64,000 bases of DNA from Xanthomonas sp. (GTDB taxonomy: Bacteria; Pseudomonadota; Gammaproteobacteria; Xanthomonadales; Xanthomonadaceae): contig NZ_JAFIWC010000021.1 of the NCBI RefSeq assembly GCF_017163755.1, positions 1 to 64,000 of the forward strand, written 5' to 3'. How positions within the stretch are numbered: the first letter of the stretch is position 1; each line of letters begins with the position of its first letter. The position numbers were made by a program, and so were the translations under genes. Shown here piece after piece: positions 24,628 through 34,101 of the stretch. Under the pieces are notes generated by a model. The model did no database searches, was not told the DNA's origin, and saw nothing but the letters and a program-made list of their open reading frames with translations.

Positions 24628-26140
24628 TGGACTCGGTTTCCATCTGCGGGAGAGTGTCTCCGCCGTAGTGCGGCGTGCCGGTAAAGATGCCGCTGAACTT
24701 TTCAATGGGCGGGCCGACATGCACGCCCTTGTTGTCAAGCCGGAACTCGCGGATCGTATTTTCGTGATAACCGCTGCGCTTCTTCACCACCGACAATGCG
24801 CGGCGCACCTTACCGCCGACTTCGAAGTAGCGCAGCATCAGCACCGAGTCGCTGAGGTAGCTGAGGTCAAGCGGCGTATCCATCGGCCCAACCAGCCCGT
24901 GCTGCGCCAGCACCAGGATGGTCAGCACCCCGCGCTGTCCCAAGTAACTGAGCAGCTCGTGCATCTGCAGGATCAGGAAACGCTCGTCCGGCATCGCGTT
25001 GAGATAGCCGTTGAGGCTGTCGATGACGATCACCCTGGCGCCATCGACTTCCACGCTGTGGCGCACGTTCGCGGCGAACTGCCCGGGCGACATCTCTGCC
25101 GGATCGATCTGCTGGAACCGGACCACGCCGCTCTGCAGGACATCGTCGAGCGGCAGGCCCAGCCCGCGCGCGCGGGCCTCCACCGTGCCTCGGCCTTCGT
25201 CGAAAGCGAAGAACACTACCCGGTCGCCGCGGCGTGCCGCCGCGATGGCGTAGCTCAGTGCCAGGGACGACTTGCCCACGCCGGCTGCGCCCAACAGCAG
25301 CGCATTGGTGCCGCGGTCCAATCCGCCGCCCAGCAACACGTCCAGTTCGCGGTTGCCGCTGGATACGTGCTCGTCGATGACGTGGTGCTTGTACTCGGCG
25401 GCCACCAGGCGCGGGTAGATCTCCAGCCCGCCCTTTTCGATGGTGAAGTCGTGGTAGCCGCCACGGAACTGGATGCCGCGCATCTTGATCACGCGCAGGC
25501 GCCGGCGTTCGGCGCCATAGTCGATCGCCAGCTGTTCCAGCATCACCACGCCATGGGTGATCGAATGCAGCTGCAGATCGTTTTCCTGCGAGGACAGGTC
25601 GTCGAGCAGGATCACCGTGCACTGGCGCCTGGCGAAGAAATGCTTCAGCGCCAGCACCTGCCGGCGATAGCGCAGCGGGCTCTGCGCGAGCAGGCGCAGT
25701 TCGGACAGGCTGTCCAGCACCACGCGGGAGGGATTGAGCCGTTCGACCTCGTCGAAGATCAGTTTGGTGGTCTCGGTCAGCTCCATTTCCGCAGGATGGA
25801 ACACGGTCAGCTCGCGCTCCGGATCCAGCGCGGTCTCCGGCGGCACCAGCTCGAATACGTGGACCTGGTCCAGGCTCCAGCCATGGCGCGACGCCACCAG
25901 GCGCAGTTCGCGCTGGGTCTCGGACAAGGTGATGTAGAGCACGCGCTCGCCCTGCCGCGCGCCTTCCAGCAGGAACTGCAGCGCGATCGTGGTCTTGCCG
26001 GTGCCGGGGCGGCCTTCGTACAGGTACAGGCGATTGGCGTCCACGCCACCGCCGAGGATGTCGTCCAACCCGGCACTTCCGGTGGAAATGCGTGGCAACT
26101 CGTCGTCAGTCACGGGATCGCGCTGTCGATGCGGGGTCAT
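24614..26140 (-). CDS. KaiC-like double-domain RecA/P-loop ATPase
   Basis: The 508-residue protein has two KaiC-type domains. Domain 1 has the opening GSAGLDDILGGG and Walker A GRPGTGKTT at 43-51; domain 2 has ELDVLLGGGLD and Walker A GAAGVGKSS at 284-292, then FDEGRG at 313-318. Only one glutamate (E74) follows the first Walker A strand where cyanobacterial CI usually has two. Cyanobacterial KaiC runs the circadian clock with KaiA and KaiB; neither is present here, so this is a KaiC homologue paired with a kinase, not a clock. ATG 26140 has AAAGGA upstream. Confidence 0.92.
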   Translation of the reverse strand: MTPHRQRDPVTDDELPRISTGSAGLDDILGGGVDANRLYLYEGRPGTGKTTIALQFLLEGARQGERVLYITLSETQRELRLVASRHGWSLDQVHVFELVPPETALDPERELTVFHPAEMELTETTKLIFDEVERLNPSRVVLDSLSELRLLAQSPLRYRRQVLALKHFFARRQCTVILLDDLSSQENDLQLHSITHGVVMLEQLAIDYGAERRRLRVIKMRGIQFRGGYHDFTIEKGGLEIYPRLVAAEYKHHVIDEHVSSGNRELDVLLGGGLDRGTNALLLGAAGVGKSSLALSYAIAAARRGDRVVFFAFDEGRGTVEARARGLGLPLDDVLQSGVVRFQQIDPAEMSPGQFAANVRHSVEVDGARVIVIDSLNGYLNAMPDERFLILQMHELLSYLGQRGVLTILVLAQHGLVGPMDTPLDLSYLSDSVLMLRYFEVGGKVRRALSVVKKRSGYHENTIREFRLDNKGVHVGPPIEKFSGIFTGTPHYGGDTLPQMETESSDDE

Positions 26141-26545
26141 GGTCGTCCTTTGGTCGTGCGAAGGGAAACACACGTCGACGTCCGCGTGCCGGCACCACCA
26201 CGAGGCGGCAATGGCCTCGGCTGACGTGCAGGTCCGAATCGCTTCGACGCCGGACCGGGCAGTGCAGGCGCCGATCCGCCTGCCAGCCCGGGCCCCGACG
26301 CACGTGCCGTCGACGCCGGGAACACTACGTTTTGGAAAGTGATTTTCTTGTGTAGACAACACGCCGCCAGGCGGCTTGCGCGGCGCCCGGGCTTGCTGGC
26401 GGACTGCGGGCATCCTGCCCTGCCCAGCCGGCGATTCCGGCTGCCTTAGCGATAGCCTACGAGCAGCCATCCACCTGATACGCGCGCCCTGCCCTGCGCC
26501 TGGCCCACAAGCAAGCGCCTCGCAGCCGCACGCTCGCGCTGCCGA
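26141..26545. other. Non-coding gap upstream of the KaiC-like gene
   Basis: About 405 bp without a credible gene. It should contain the promoter of the KaiC-like gene. The most AT-rich part (26320-26360) includes the imperfect inverted repeat TTGTGTAGACAA (26348-26359). No terminator was recognised. Confidence 0.4.
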
Positions 26546-26953
26546 CTAGGCCTGCGCCCCGGCGCCCCGCAGCTGGGCCTGTATCGCGACCTTGTCGATC
26601 ACCGACCACACCTGCCGGATCCTTCCGTCGCGATATTCATAGAAGACGTTCTCGCTGAAGGCCACGCGCCGGCCGCCGACATCCAACCCGAGGAAACGGC
26701 CAGCGGGGGTGCAATCGAAGTTCAGGCGCGCCGCGACGGAGGATGCGCCTGCCACGACCAGCTGTATGGCAAAGCGCAGGTCCGGTATGTCCCGGTAGTT
26801 GCCTTCCAGCATCGCGCGATAGCCCATCAAGCCGATCCGATCGCCGTTGTATTCGACGTCCTGGTCGACGAACTCGCCAAGCCGGTCCAGGTTCCGGTCG
26901 TTGAGGCAATCGATGTAGCGACGGTAGACGGAAACCAGTTCGCTTTCGCGCAT
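26546..26953 (-). CDS. SnoaL-like (NTF2-fold) protein
   Basis: The 135-residue protein reads like the SnoaL/ester cyclase group of the NTF2 fold: helical start ELVSVYRRYIDCLNDRNLD, the FVDQDVEYNGD strand, then FDCTPAGRFLGLDVGGRRV and ENVFYEYRDGRIRQVWSVID at the end. Such proteins are small cyclases, isomerases or ligand binders, and the specific role is not predictable. It stands downstream of an HxlR regulator on the same strand, 102 bases away. Confidence 0.85.
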   Translation of the reverse strand: MRESELVSVYRRYIDCLNDRNLDRLGEFVDQDVEYNGDRIGLMGYRAMLEGNYRDIPDLRFAIQLVVAGASSVAARLNFDCTPAGRFLGLDVGGRRVAFSENVFYEYRDGRIRQVWSVIDKVAIQAQLRGAGAQA

Positions 26954-27055
26954 CGCAAGAGCCCTCGCATCCAGATGTCGTCTGCATGGTCACGGCAGAG
27001 GCAGGCCCGGCCGCAAGTGCAATGGTAGCTGTGCCACCTGCGCGCGGCGCCGTCG

Positions 27056-27412
27056 TCACTTCGGCTTTGGCGTGGCCGTGTTGGGCTTGCGCCCGGAGCC
27101 CGGCCTCGGCGGCACGCTTTGTCCGTACTCGTTCCACCATGCCGTGAGCGCCTCCAGCACCGGCCCAAGCCCAAGGGCCTTCTGCGTGATCCCGTATTCC
27201 ACACGCGGAGGCACTTCCGCGAACACGGTGCGCGACACCAGGCCATCGCTTTCCAGCTCGCGAAGCTGCGCCGTCAGCATGTGCTGGGTGATGCCGGGAA
27301 TCGCCTTGCGCAACTCGCCGAACCGGTAGATCCGCTGATTGAGCAGCCACATGATTTCGAGTTTCCACTTGCCCGACAACAATGCGAACGCGCGGCGCAT
27401 CTCCTCGTGCAT
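27056..27412 (-). CDS. HxlR-family transcriptional regulator
   Basis: The 118-residue winged-helix protein contains ALLSGKWKLEIMWLL, FGELRKAIPGITQHMLTAQL and ELESDGLVSRTVF, the full HxlR DNA-binding domain. ATG 27412 has GGAG 9 bases upstream. Possible earlier starts at 27448 and 27499 would add 12 or 29 residues and cannot be excluded. It is divergent from a DoxX-SDR pair and probably controls them and itself. The 134-bp gap between contains the related elements ACTAGGCGCCA (near 27450) and AGTAGGCGACA (near 27490). Confidence 0.88.
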   Translation of the reverse strand: MHEEMRRAFALLSGKWKLEIMWLLNQRIYRFGELRKAIPGITQHMLTAQLRELESDGLVSRTVFAEVPPRVEYGITQKALGLGPVLEALTAWWNEYGQSVPPRPGSGRKPNTATPKPK

Positions 27413-27546
27413 GTTGGCTTCTCCGCCGCCATCGGTCTGCTTTTCCATACTAGGCGCCACGTTTTCATCCTGCTTGATGCCTTCGATAGTAGGCGACATT
27501 CTGACTGCACGTCGACGCAACGACGTTCAATCAATCGGAAAACATC

Positions 27547-27954
27547 GTGACCGCCAATTATCTGTATTGGACAAGCACGGCGCTGCTGTGCCTGCTCTAC
27601 CTCGCGTCGGCAACCCTGTACATCGCCAGGAGGGGCTGGGTCCGCCAGGCCTTGGCCGATCTCGGCTATCCCGGCTATCTCGTGCCGATCCTCACCGCCG
27701 CCAAGCTGCTGGCCGTGGCCGCCGTCGCGTCGCGCTTCAGCGTGGCGGTGAGCGATCTCGCCTACGCCGGCGTCTTCTATCACCTGCTGCTGTCCGCGTT
27801 CGCGCACCTCGGCGTTCGCAAGCCCGGCGGCGCCGTGCCGGCTGCGTTGGGGCTGGCGCTTGCGATCGTGTCGTTCGCGACCCAGAACGCCGCCCGCGAC
27901 GTGCCGTCGCCGTATGCGCCCGACGCGACGCAGCACCACACGACCCTCGACTGA
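27547..27954 (+). CDS. DoxX-like small membrane protein
   Basis: The 135-residue protein has four hydrophobic helices (about 5-25, 45-65, 72-92, 97-112) and the phrase LGYPGYLVPILTAAKLLAV, typical of DoxX/DoxD-like proteins. The start is GTG at 27547. The family is tied loosely to redox or thiosulfate metabolism, with no firm biochemical role for this branch. It is followed by a short-chain dehydrogenase 12 bases downstream and faces the HxlR gene; this trio recurs as redox-responsive clusters. Confidence 0.85.
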   Translation: MTANYLYWTSTALLCLLYLASATLYIARRGWVRQALADLGYPGYLVPILTAAKLLAVAAVASRFSVAVSDLAYAGVFYHLLLSAFAHLGVRKPGGAVPAALGLALAIVSFATQNAARDVPSPYAPDATQHHTTLD

Positions 27955-27966
27955 CTGGAGATGCAC

Positions 27967-28707
27967 ATGGGCCGACTCACTGGAAAAGTAGCCGTCGTCA
28001 CCGGCGCCGGCCGCGGCATCGGCCGCGCCACCGCGGAACTGTTCGCCGCGGAAGGGGCGAAGGTGGCCGTCCTTTCGCTCACGGCCGCGAACATCGGCCA
28101 GGTCGTCGCCGACATCGAAGCCGCTGGCGGCACCGCGCTCGGCGTCGTCTGCGACATCGCCGACCCCGAGCAGATCCGCGCCGCGACGGAGAAAGTAGTG
28201 GCCGCGTACGGCGGCATCGACATCCTGGTGAACAACGCGTTCGACGCCGCCTCGGCGCTGTCGCCGATCATCGACCTTTCCATCGCGCAGTTGCAGCGCA
28301 ACTTCGACACCGGCCCGATCGCCTACCTGCGCACGATGCAAGCGTGCCATCCCTACCTCAAGGCGAGCGGCGAGGGACGCATCATCAACTTCGGCTCGAT
28401 GGCCGGCGTGGCCGGGCTGGCGGACTACGGCCCCTACGCGATGGCGAAGGAAGCGGTCCGCGCCCTGACCCGGGTCGCGGCGCGCGAATGGGCGGGCGAT
28501 CGCATCACCGTCAACAACGTCCTCCCGCTGGCCAATACCTGGGGAGCGCAGGACGTTCCACCGCCCAACAACGCGCTCGCGCGCTACGGCTCGGCCGAGG
28601 AGGACATCGCGCCGGTGGTGCTGTTCCTGGCCAGCAGGGACGCGCAGTTCATGACCGGCTACAGCCTGGCGCCGGACGGCGGCCTGATCATCGACAGCGC
28701 ACGTTGA
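27967..28707 (+). CDS. Short-chain dehydrogenase/reductase (SDR), NAD(P)-dependent
   Basis: The 246-residue classical SDR has TGAGRGIG, NNAFD in place of the usual NNAG, catalytic S in INFGSM, and YGPYAMAKEAV with the Y-x3-K pair. The C-terminal DGGLIIDSAR is typical. ATG 27967 was chosen because the ribosome site GGAG (27957-27960) abuts the earlier ATG at 27961 but lies 6 bases from this one. The substrate is unknown. It is likely cotranscribed with the DoxX-like gene. Confidence 0.9.
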   Translation: MGRLTGKVAVVTGAGRGIGRATAELFAAEGAKVAVLSLTAANIGQVVADIEAAGGTALGVVCDIADPEQIRAATEKVVAAYGGIDILVNNAFDAASALSPIIDLSIAQLQRNFDTGPIAYLRTMQACHPYLKASGEGRIINFGSMAGVAGLADYGPYAMAKEAVRALTRVAAREWAGDRITVNNVLPLANTWGAQDVPPPNNALARYGSAEEDIAPVVLFLASRDAQFMTGYSLAPDGGLIIDSAR

Positions 28708-28923
28708 ACCGGAGGACGACGCCGAGCGGCACCGTGGCGGCTCGACCGCACGGCCACCGTCGCCTGCCGGCGCTTCGGCATCGCATCGGCCGCCGGTTCG
28801 CGCATCGGCGCCGGCGCGATGCGGCGGCGCTGCCAAGCGGCGCCCACCCCCATGGCGCGTTGCCAGGCGGCGAGCTCGATTTCGATATTCGATGCAGCGG
28901 TGCCAGGCATCCTGCCTACCGGA

Positions 28924-29322
28924 TCAACCGAAGACCTCCGCCGCATGCATCAGGTCGGTGTATTCCTTCACTTCCACCACCTTTCCGCCGCGAAGCCTGA
29001 AGAGCATGTGGTAGTCGTTCTGGTAGATCTTCCCGCTCCTGGTCACGGCACGGGAGCGCACCTCGGCGGCCACACGGTCGCCTTCGGCGATCATGCCCAC
29101 GACCTCCATCCTCAGGCCGCCAACCAGCCTTGCGTAGAGCCCGTGCCAGACCTGCGCCATCTGCGCCTTGGTCTTGCTGCCCGCTCCGGGAAACAGATGC
29201 GGCTTGCCGTTGATCCACCAGGTCGCATCGTCGCTCATCATCGCCAGCACCGCGTCGATGGCGGCGTGCCCGAAGTGGCCGCAGAACATCTCGACGCTAC
29301 GTTTGTTCTCTTCGATGCCCAT
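28924..29322 (-). CDS. SnoaL-like / NTF2-fold protein
   Basis: The 132-residue protein has the ketosteroid-isomerase-like pattern: helical start, MMSDDATWWINGKPHLFPG, EVVGMIAEGDRVAAEVRS and RLRGGKVVEVKEYTDLMHA at the end. The conserved EYTD segment near the C terminus is usual for this NTF2 group. ATG 29322 has GGAGG 8 bases upstream. It starts 32 bases after the CurA-like gene on the same strand, so the two are probably cotranscribed under the TetR regulator. Confidence 0.87.
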   Translation of the reverse strand: MGIEENKRSVEMFCGHFGHAAIDAVLAMMSDDATWWINGKPHLFPGAGSKTKAQMAQVWHGLYARLVGGLRMEVVGMIAEGDRVAAEVRSRAVTRSGKIYQNDYHMLFRLRGGKVVEVKEYTDLMHAAEVFG

Positions 29323-29354
29323 CTCGATGCCTCCGTCGATCCACTGCGATGCGA

Positions 29355-30380
29355 TCAGCCCACGCGCGCGATCAACTTGCCGCGGTTCGGATTGCCGCGG
29401 TCGTACAGCCGCAGGAACGCGGCGGGGATATTGTCCAACCCATCCACGAACTCCTCGCTGTACTTGAGCCTGCCCTGCGCCACCAGCGGGGCCATCTCGG
29501 CGAGGAATGCGGGGTAGTCGGCGACGTGGTCCGGCATCGCGAAGCCGTGGATCCGGATGAAGCGGTACAAGAACAGCTTCAACAACTCCGGCAGGCGATT
29601 CGGGCCGGGCGCCGCGCCCGGGTGGGCGTACTGAGCGATCGTGCCGGCGATGACGATCTGCGCGTGGTGGTTGAAGTGCGGCATCAGCGCCTCGAACATA
29701 TGTCCGCCGACGTTGTCGAACAGCGCATCCAGCCCGTTCGGCAACGCGCGCAGCAGTTGCCCGGCGAAATCCGGCGCCTTGTAGTCCACCGCCTCGTCCA
29801 GACCGAGCTCGTCCTTCAGGTAGCGCAGCTTGTCCGCGCCGCCGGCGATACCGACGACGCGATGCCCGCGCAGCCTAGCGAGCTGGGAGGCGACCGACCC
29901 CACCGAGCCGGCGGCGGCGGTCACCACCAACGTGCCGCCGGGCCTGGGGCTCATGAACTTGGTGAAGCCGAGCCAGGCGGTCAGGCCGGTATGCCCTAGC
30001 ACGCCGAGCGCAGTGGACAACGGTGCGGCCTGCGGATCGATCTTCCTGAGATCCGAACCGTCGGACAGGCCGTACTGCTGCCAGCCCGACCAGGCGACGA
30101 CGTGATCGCCCTCGGCGAACTGCGGGTTCCTGCTGTGCTCGACGATGGCGACCGTCGGACCGGACATGGGCTGGCCGAGGTCGATCGGGGGCAACTCGGT
30201 CGACGCGTTGCCCATCAGGCTGCGCTGGTAGGGATCGATGGAGATCAGCAGGTTGCGGGTCAGGACCTCGCCTTCGCCGGGCGACGGGACCGCCCGTTCG
30301 ACGAATGCGAAATCGCCCAGCCGGGCATCGCCGTCAGGACGTGCCGCGACGACGATCTGGCGGTTCGACTTGCTTGCCAT
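29355..30380 (-). CDS. NADP-dependent medium-chain reductase, CurA/PtgR-like
   Basis: The 341-residue zinc-free MDR enzyme has the nucleotide-binding TAAAGSVGSVASQLAR followed by GCRVVGIAGG-like HRVVGIAGGADK, the family phrase DALFDNVGGHMFEA, and an N-terminal half typical of 2-alkenal or curcumin reductases. These reduce carbon-carbon double bonds of alpha,beta-unsaturated carbonyls. ATG 30380 has AGGAAA upstream. It is divergent from a TetR regulator across AT-rich palindromes, which suggests induction by a reactive aldehyde or phenolic compound (inference). Confidence 0.9.
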   Translation of the reverse strand: MASKSNRQIVVAARPDGDARLGDFAFVERAVPSPGEGEVLTRNLLISIDPYQRSLMGNASTELPPIDLGQPMSGPTVAIVEHSRNPQFAEGDHVVAWSGWQQYGLSDGSDLRKIDPQAAPLSTALGVLGHTGLTAWLGFTKFMSPRPGGTLVVTAAAGSVGSVASQLARLRGHRVVGIAGGADKLRYLKDELGLDEAVDYKAPDFAGQLLRALPNGLDALFDNVGGHMFEALMPHFNHHAQIVIAGTIAQYAHPGAAPGPNRLPELLKLFLYRFIRIHGFAMPDHVADYPAFLAEMAPLVAQGRLKYSEEFVDGLDNIPAAFLRLYDRGNPNRGKLIARVG

Positions 30381-30454
30381 TTCATTTCCTCATGCCGGTG
30401 GTTGGAAGGTGGATGACGGAGGCTCCCGCCCTGTGTTCACGTGCTCGAGTTTTG

Positions 30455-30470
30455 TATCGAGCAATCGATA
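30455..30470. promoter_or_regulatory. Predicted TetR operator 1
   Basis: TATCGA, GCAA, TCGATA form a perfect inverted repeat 75 bases before the CurA-like start. With the preceding TTTTG it shares TGTATCGAnCAAT with operator 2, so the same protein probably binds both. Confidence 0.6.
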
Positions 30471-30515
30471 TAGAAATAAAACGCCTGCAAAGGCGACCGC
30501 CGCCGCACTGCACTA

Positions 30516-30539
30516 TTTATGTATCGATCAATACATAAA
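30516..30539. promoter_or_regulatory. Predicted TetR operator 2
   Basis: TTTATGTAT and ATACATAAA are perfect 9-bp arms around CGATCA, 49 bases before the TetR ATG. Size and symmetry fit a TetR-family operator. It sits close to TTTATATAA (30574-30582), which may be the -10 region of the regulator gene. Confidence 0.7.
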
Positions 30540-30588
30540 AATACTATGGGCCTTGCTCGCCGAAGTCAACAGGTTTATATAACGACTG

Positions 30589-31245
30589 ATGCAAAATTCA
30601 GTGCGACCGCCGCAAGCCACCGCAACGCGCAAGGGCCGCCCCCGTGGCCGACCGCGCGCGTTCGACCGCGAAGCCGCCCTGGCGCAGGCCACCCGCCTGT
30701 TCTGGACCAAGGGCTACGAAGCCACGTCCATTGCCGACCTCACCCAGGCGATGGGGATAGGCTCGCCCAGCCTGTACGCGGCGTTCGGTTCGAAGGAAGC
30801 GCTGTACGCCGAGGCACTGGATCACTACCGCCGCAATTACGAGGCGCTGGTCTGGGCCAAGTTCCTTGCTGCCGGCACCACCCGCGAAGCGGTCATGTCG
30901 CTGTTGCTGGATTCGGCCGCAGCGCTGACCGGGGCCATTGCCGACCTGCCGCGCGGCTGCATGGTGACGCTCTCCTCGGTCGGCAGCGAAGGCCATCCGC
31001 AACTCGGCGAACGGGTGAAAGCGGCGCGCGCCGCCACGCTCGACCACCTGAAGGCACGCCTGAGCCGCGCCGTGGCCAAGGGCGAAATGCCGGACTCGAC
31101 CGACGTCCACGCCCTCGCCCGCTTCGTGCAGACCGTGCAGAACGGCATGTCGATCCTGGCCCGCGACGGCGCCAGCCGCACGGAACTGGAAGACGTGGCG
31201 CGGGTCGCCATGCTGGCGTGGGAAGCGCGCATCAGCGGCCCATGA
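30589..31245 (+). CDS. TetR/AcrR-family transcriptional regulator
   Basis: The 218-residue protein has the TetR DNA-binding domain: RGRPRAFDREAALAQATRLF, then GYEATSIADLTQAMGIGSPS and LYAAFGSKEALYAEAL. The preceding RKGRPRGRPR is basic. The C-terminal ligand domain includes DLPRGCMVTLSS, common in regulators linked to reductases of electrophiles. It faces the CurA-like gene across two palindromes and probably represses both directions. Confidence 0.9.
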   Translation: MQNSVRPPQATATRKGRPRGRPRAFDREAALAQATRLFWTKGYEATSIADLTQAMGIGSPSLYAAFGSKEALYAEALDHYRRNYEALVWAKFLAAGTTREAVMSLLLDSAAALTGAIADLPRGCMVTLSSVGSEGHPQLGERVKAARAATLDHLKARLSRAVAKGEMPDSTDVHALARFVQTVQNGMSILARDGASRTELEDVARVAMLAWEARISGP

Positions 31246-31329
31246 AGGGCGATACCGCGTCCATCACGCGGAAAACAGAAGCAATCGGACCGTTCGCGCG
31301 CCTCTGACTGTTCGCCGCTGGTGTGGGGT

Positions 31330-31572
31330 TTACGAAAGAAGCCGACACGAATTGCGAATCCTCGGACTTCCGGCGCGCCCCGTCGTCAGCTCAGCCTCCC
31401 GCGAGCGATGCATTGCGGCCAGCACGGCGACCATAGCCCTCCGGGCGCCACCCGCGGCTCACCCGGCCGATGGAGGCCCATCCCAGGCCGGCGGCGATGG
31501 CCATGCCGCCAACCGCGGACCGAGTGCGTTGGCGGCATTGAAGACGACATGCTGATCGACACGGCCAGGTTC
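31330..31572 (-). pseudogene. Possible decayed C-terminal remnant of an MFS transporter
   Basis: Reading the minus strand in three shifting frames gives, in order, VFNAANALG (31547-31521), VGGMAIAAGLGWASIG, and AAGG...MVAVLAAMHRSREAE before a stop at 31330. Together these resemble the usual last two helices of DHA1-type drug exporters (FNxxNALGAxLGGxxIxxGLG). At least two frameshifts separate them and no 5' portion is recognisable. The match is by eye and short, so this is tentative. Confidence 0.35.
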
Positions 31573-31795
31573 CGCCTATCGTGTCCGCCGTCTGAATCCG
31601 CCGCCACAGCCGATGCCTCCGTACGCATTGGCGCATGGGCTGCCGACGGAGCATCTGGCGCTTGGCCAGCGCTCTCGGTCGTTGCGCTTGCCACATTCAT
31701 ATATTACGACCATCATATAAATAGGAAAGACCATGCGCCCGCGGACGCCAATCTTGCCGAAGCCGTCCGCGCCTGCACCGGCCCACATTGGAGAC

Positions 31796-32269
31796 ATGCC
31801 AGTGAATCTCGTCGACCAAATCGCCCCCGGCCTTTCCGGGCTCGAGACCCTGCAGGCGCTGATCGCCGCCGGAGGCCGACCGCCAATCGGCGATTCGCTG
31901 GACTTCACCTTCGTCGAAGTCGGCGATGGATGGGCCGTGTTCGCAGGCACGCCCGGCATGCATGCCTACAACCCGATCGGCACCGTCCACGGCGGCTATG
32001 CCGCGACGCTGCTCGATTCGGCGTGCGGATGCGCCGTGCACTCCAAACTGTCGGCGGACCAGGCCTACACCACCTTGGAACTGAAGGTGTCGTACCTGCG
32101 CCCGATCAGCGCCGACACCGGCCCGCTCCGTGCGGAAGGCCGCGTCCTGTCCGTCGGCCGCCGTGCCGCCTTTGCCGAGGCGACGCTGAAGGACGCCAAC
32201 GCGCGCATCTACGCCAGCGCGACCTCGACCCTGCTGGTGATGCAGCGCCCGCAAACGCAGCGTTCCTAA
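31796..32269 (+). CDS. PaaI-family hotdog-fold thioesterase
   Basis: The protein has the hotdog core of PaaI/YbgC-type acyl-CoA thioesterases: AYNPIGTVHGGYAATLLDSA with the HGG turn, TTLELKVSYLRPI and GRAAFAEATL-like RRAAFAEATLKD. It hydrolyses an unspecified acyl-CoA. The start is uncertain: ATG 31796 gives 157 residues, GTG 31802 has better spacing from GGAG (31790-31793), and ATG 31733 with AGGAAAG upstream would add 21 residues. An AT-rich segment at 31699-31722 may be its promoter. Confidence 0.82.
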   Translation: MPVNLVDQIAPGLSGLETLQALIAAGGRPPIGDSLDFTFVEVGDGWAVFAGTPGMHAYNPIGTVHGGYAATLLDSACGCAVHSKLSADQAYTTLELKVSYLRPISADTGPLRAEGRVLSVGRRAAFAEATLKDANARIYASATSTLLVMQRPQTQRS

Positions 32270-32389
32270 CCCGAAGAAAACAGCAACTGCAGTAGCCCGA
32301 GTGCGCCGGAAGATCCCGATCCGGCCTTCGGCCTCACGCTGCTACCGCGCCGGACGCTTTGGCCGGCGATGGTCACCGAGCGGCCGGTT

Positions 32390-33955
<1,566 letters not shown>

Positions 33956-33956
33956 C

Positions 33957-34098
33957 GGGACTCGGGACTCGGGACCCGGGACTCGGGATCCCGCGATCCG
34001 GTGGCGATTGACGATGAAGAAACGGCGAGGAGGAATCGCTTCCTCCGTCGCCGCTCAACTGCTGTGCCGAGTCCCGAGTCCCGAGTCCCGTGTCCCGG
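33957..34098. repeat. Heptamer-repeat hairpin element between guaB and guaA
   Basis: Four tandem heptamers (GGGACTC, GGGACTC, GGGACCC, GGGACTC at 33957-33984) are matched by four inverted heptamers (GAGTCCC three times, GTGTCCC, 34069-34096). The arms pair at 26 of 28 positions around an 84-base loop. The element occupies practically the whole gap, starting 2 bases from the guaA ATG. Confidence 0.85.
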
Positions 34099-34101
34099 CA
34101 T

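Noticed and set aside
24614-26140. Circadian clock locus
   Set aside because: No kaiA or kaiB is present; KaiC-like ATPases without clock function are widespread.
33957-34098. Insertion sequence ends
   Set aside because: The inverted arrays flank less than 90 bases with no transposase and no target duplication; they look like a hairpin repeat, not an IS.
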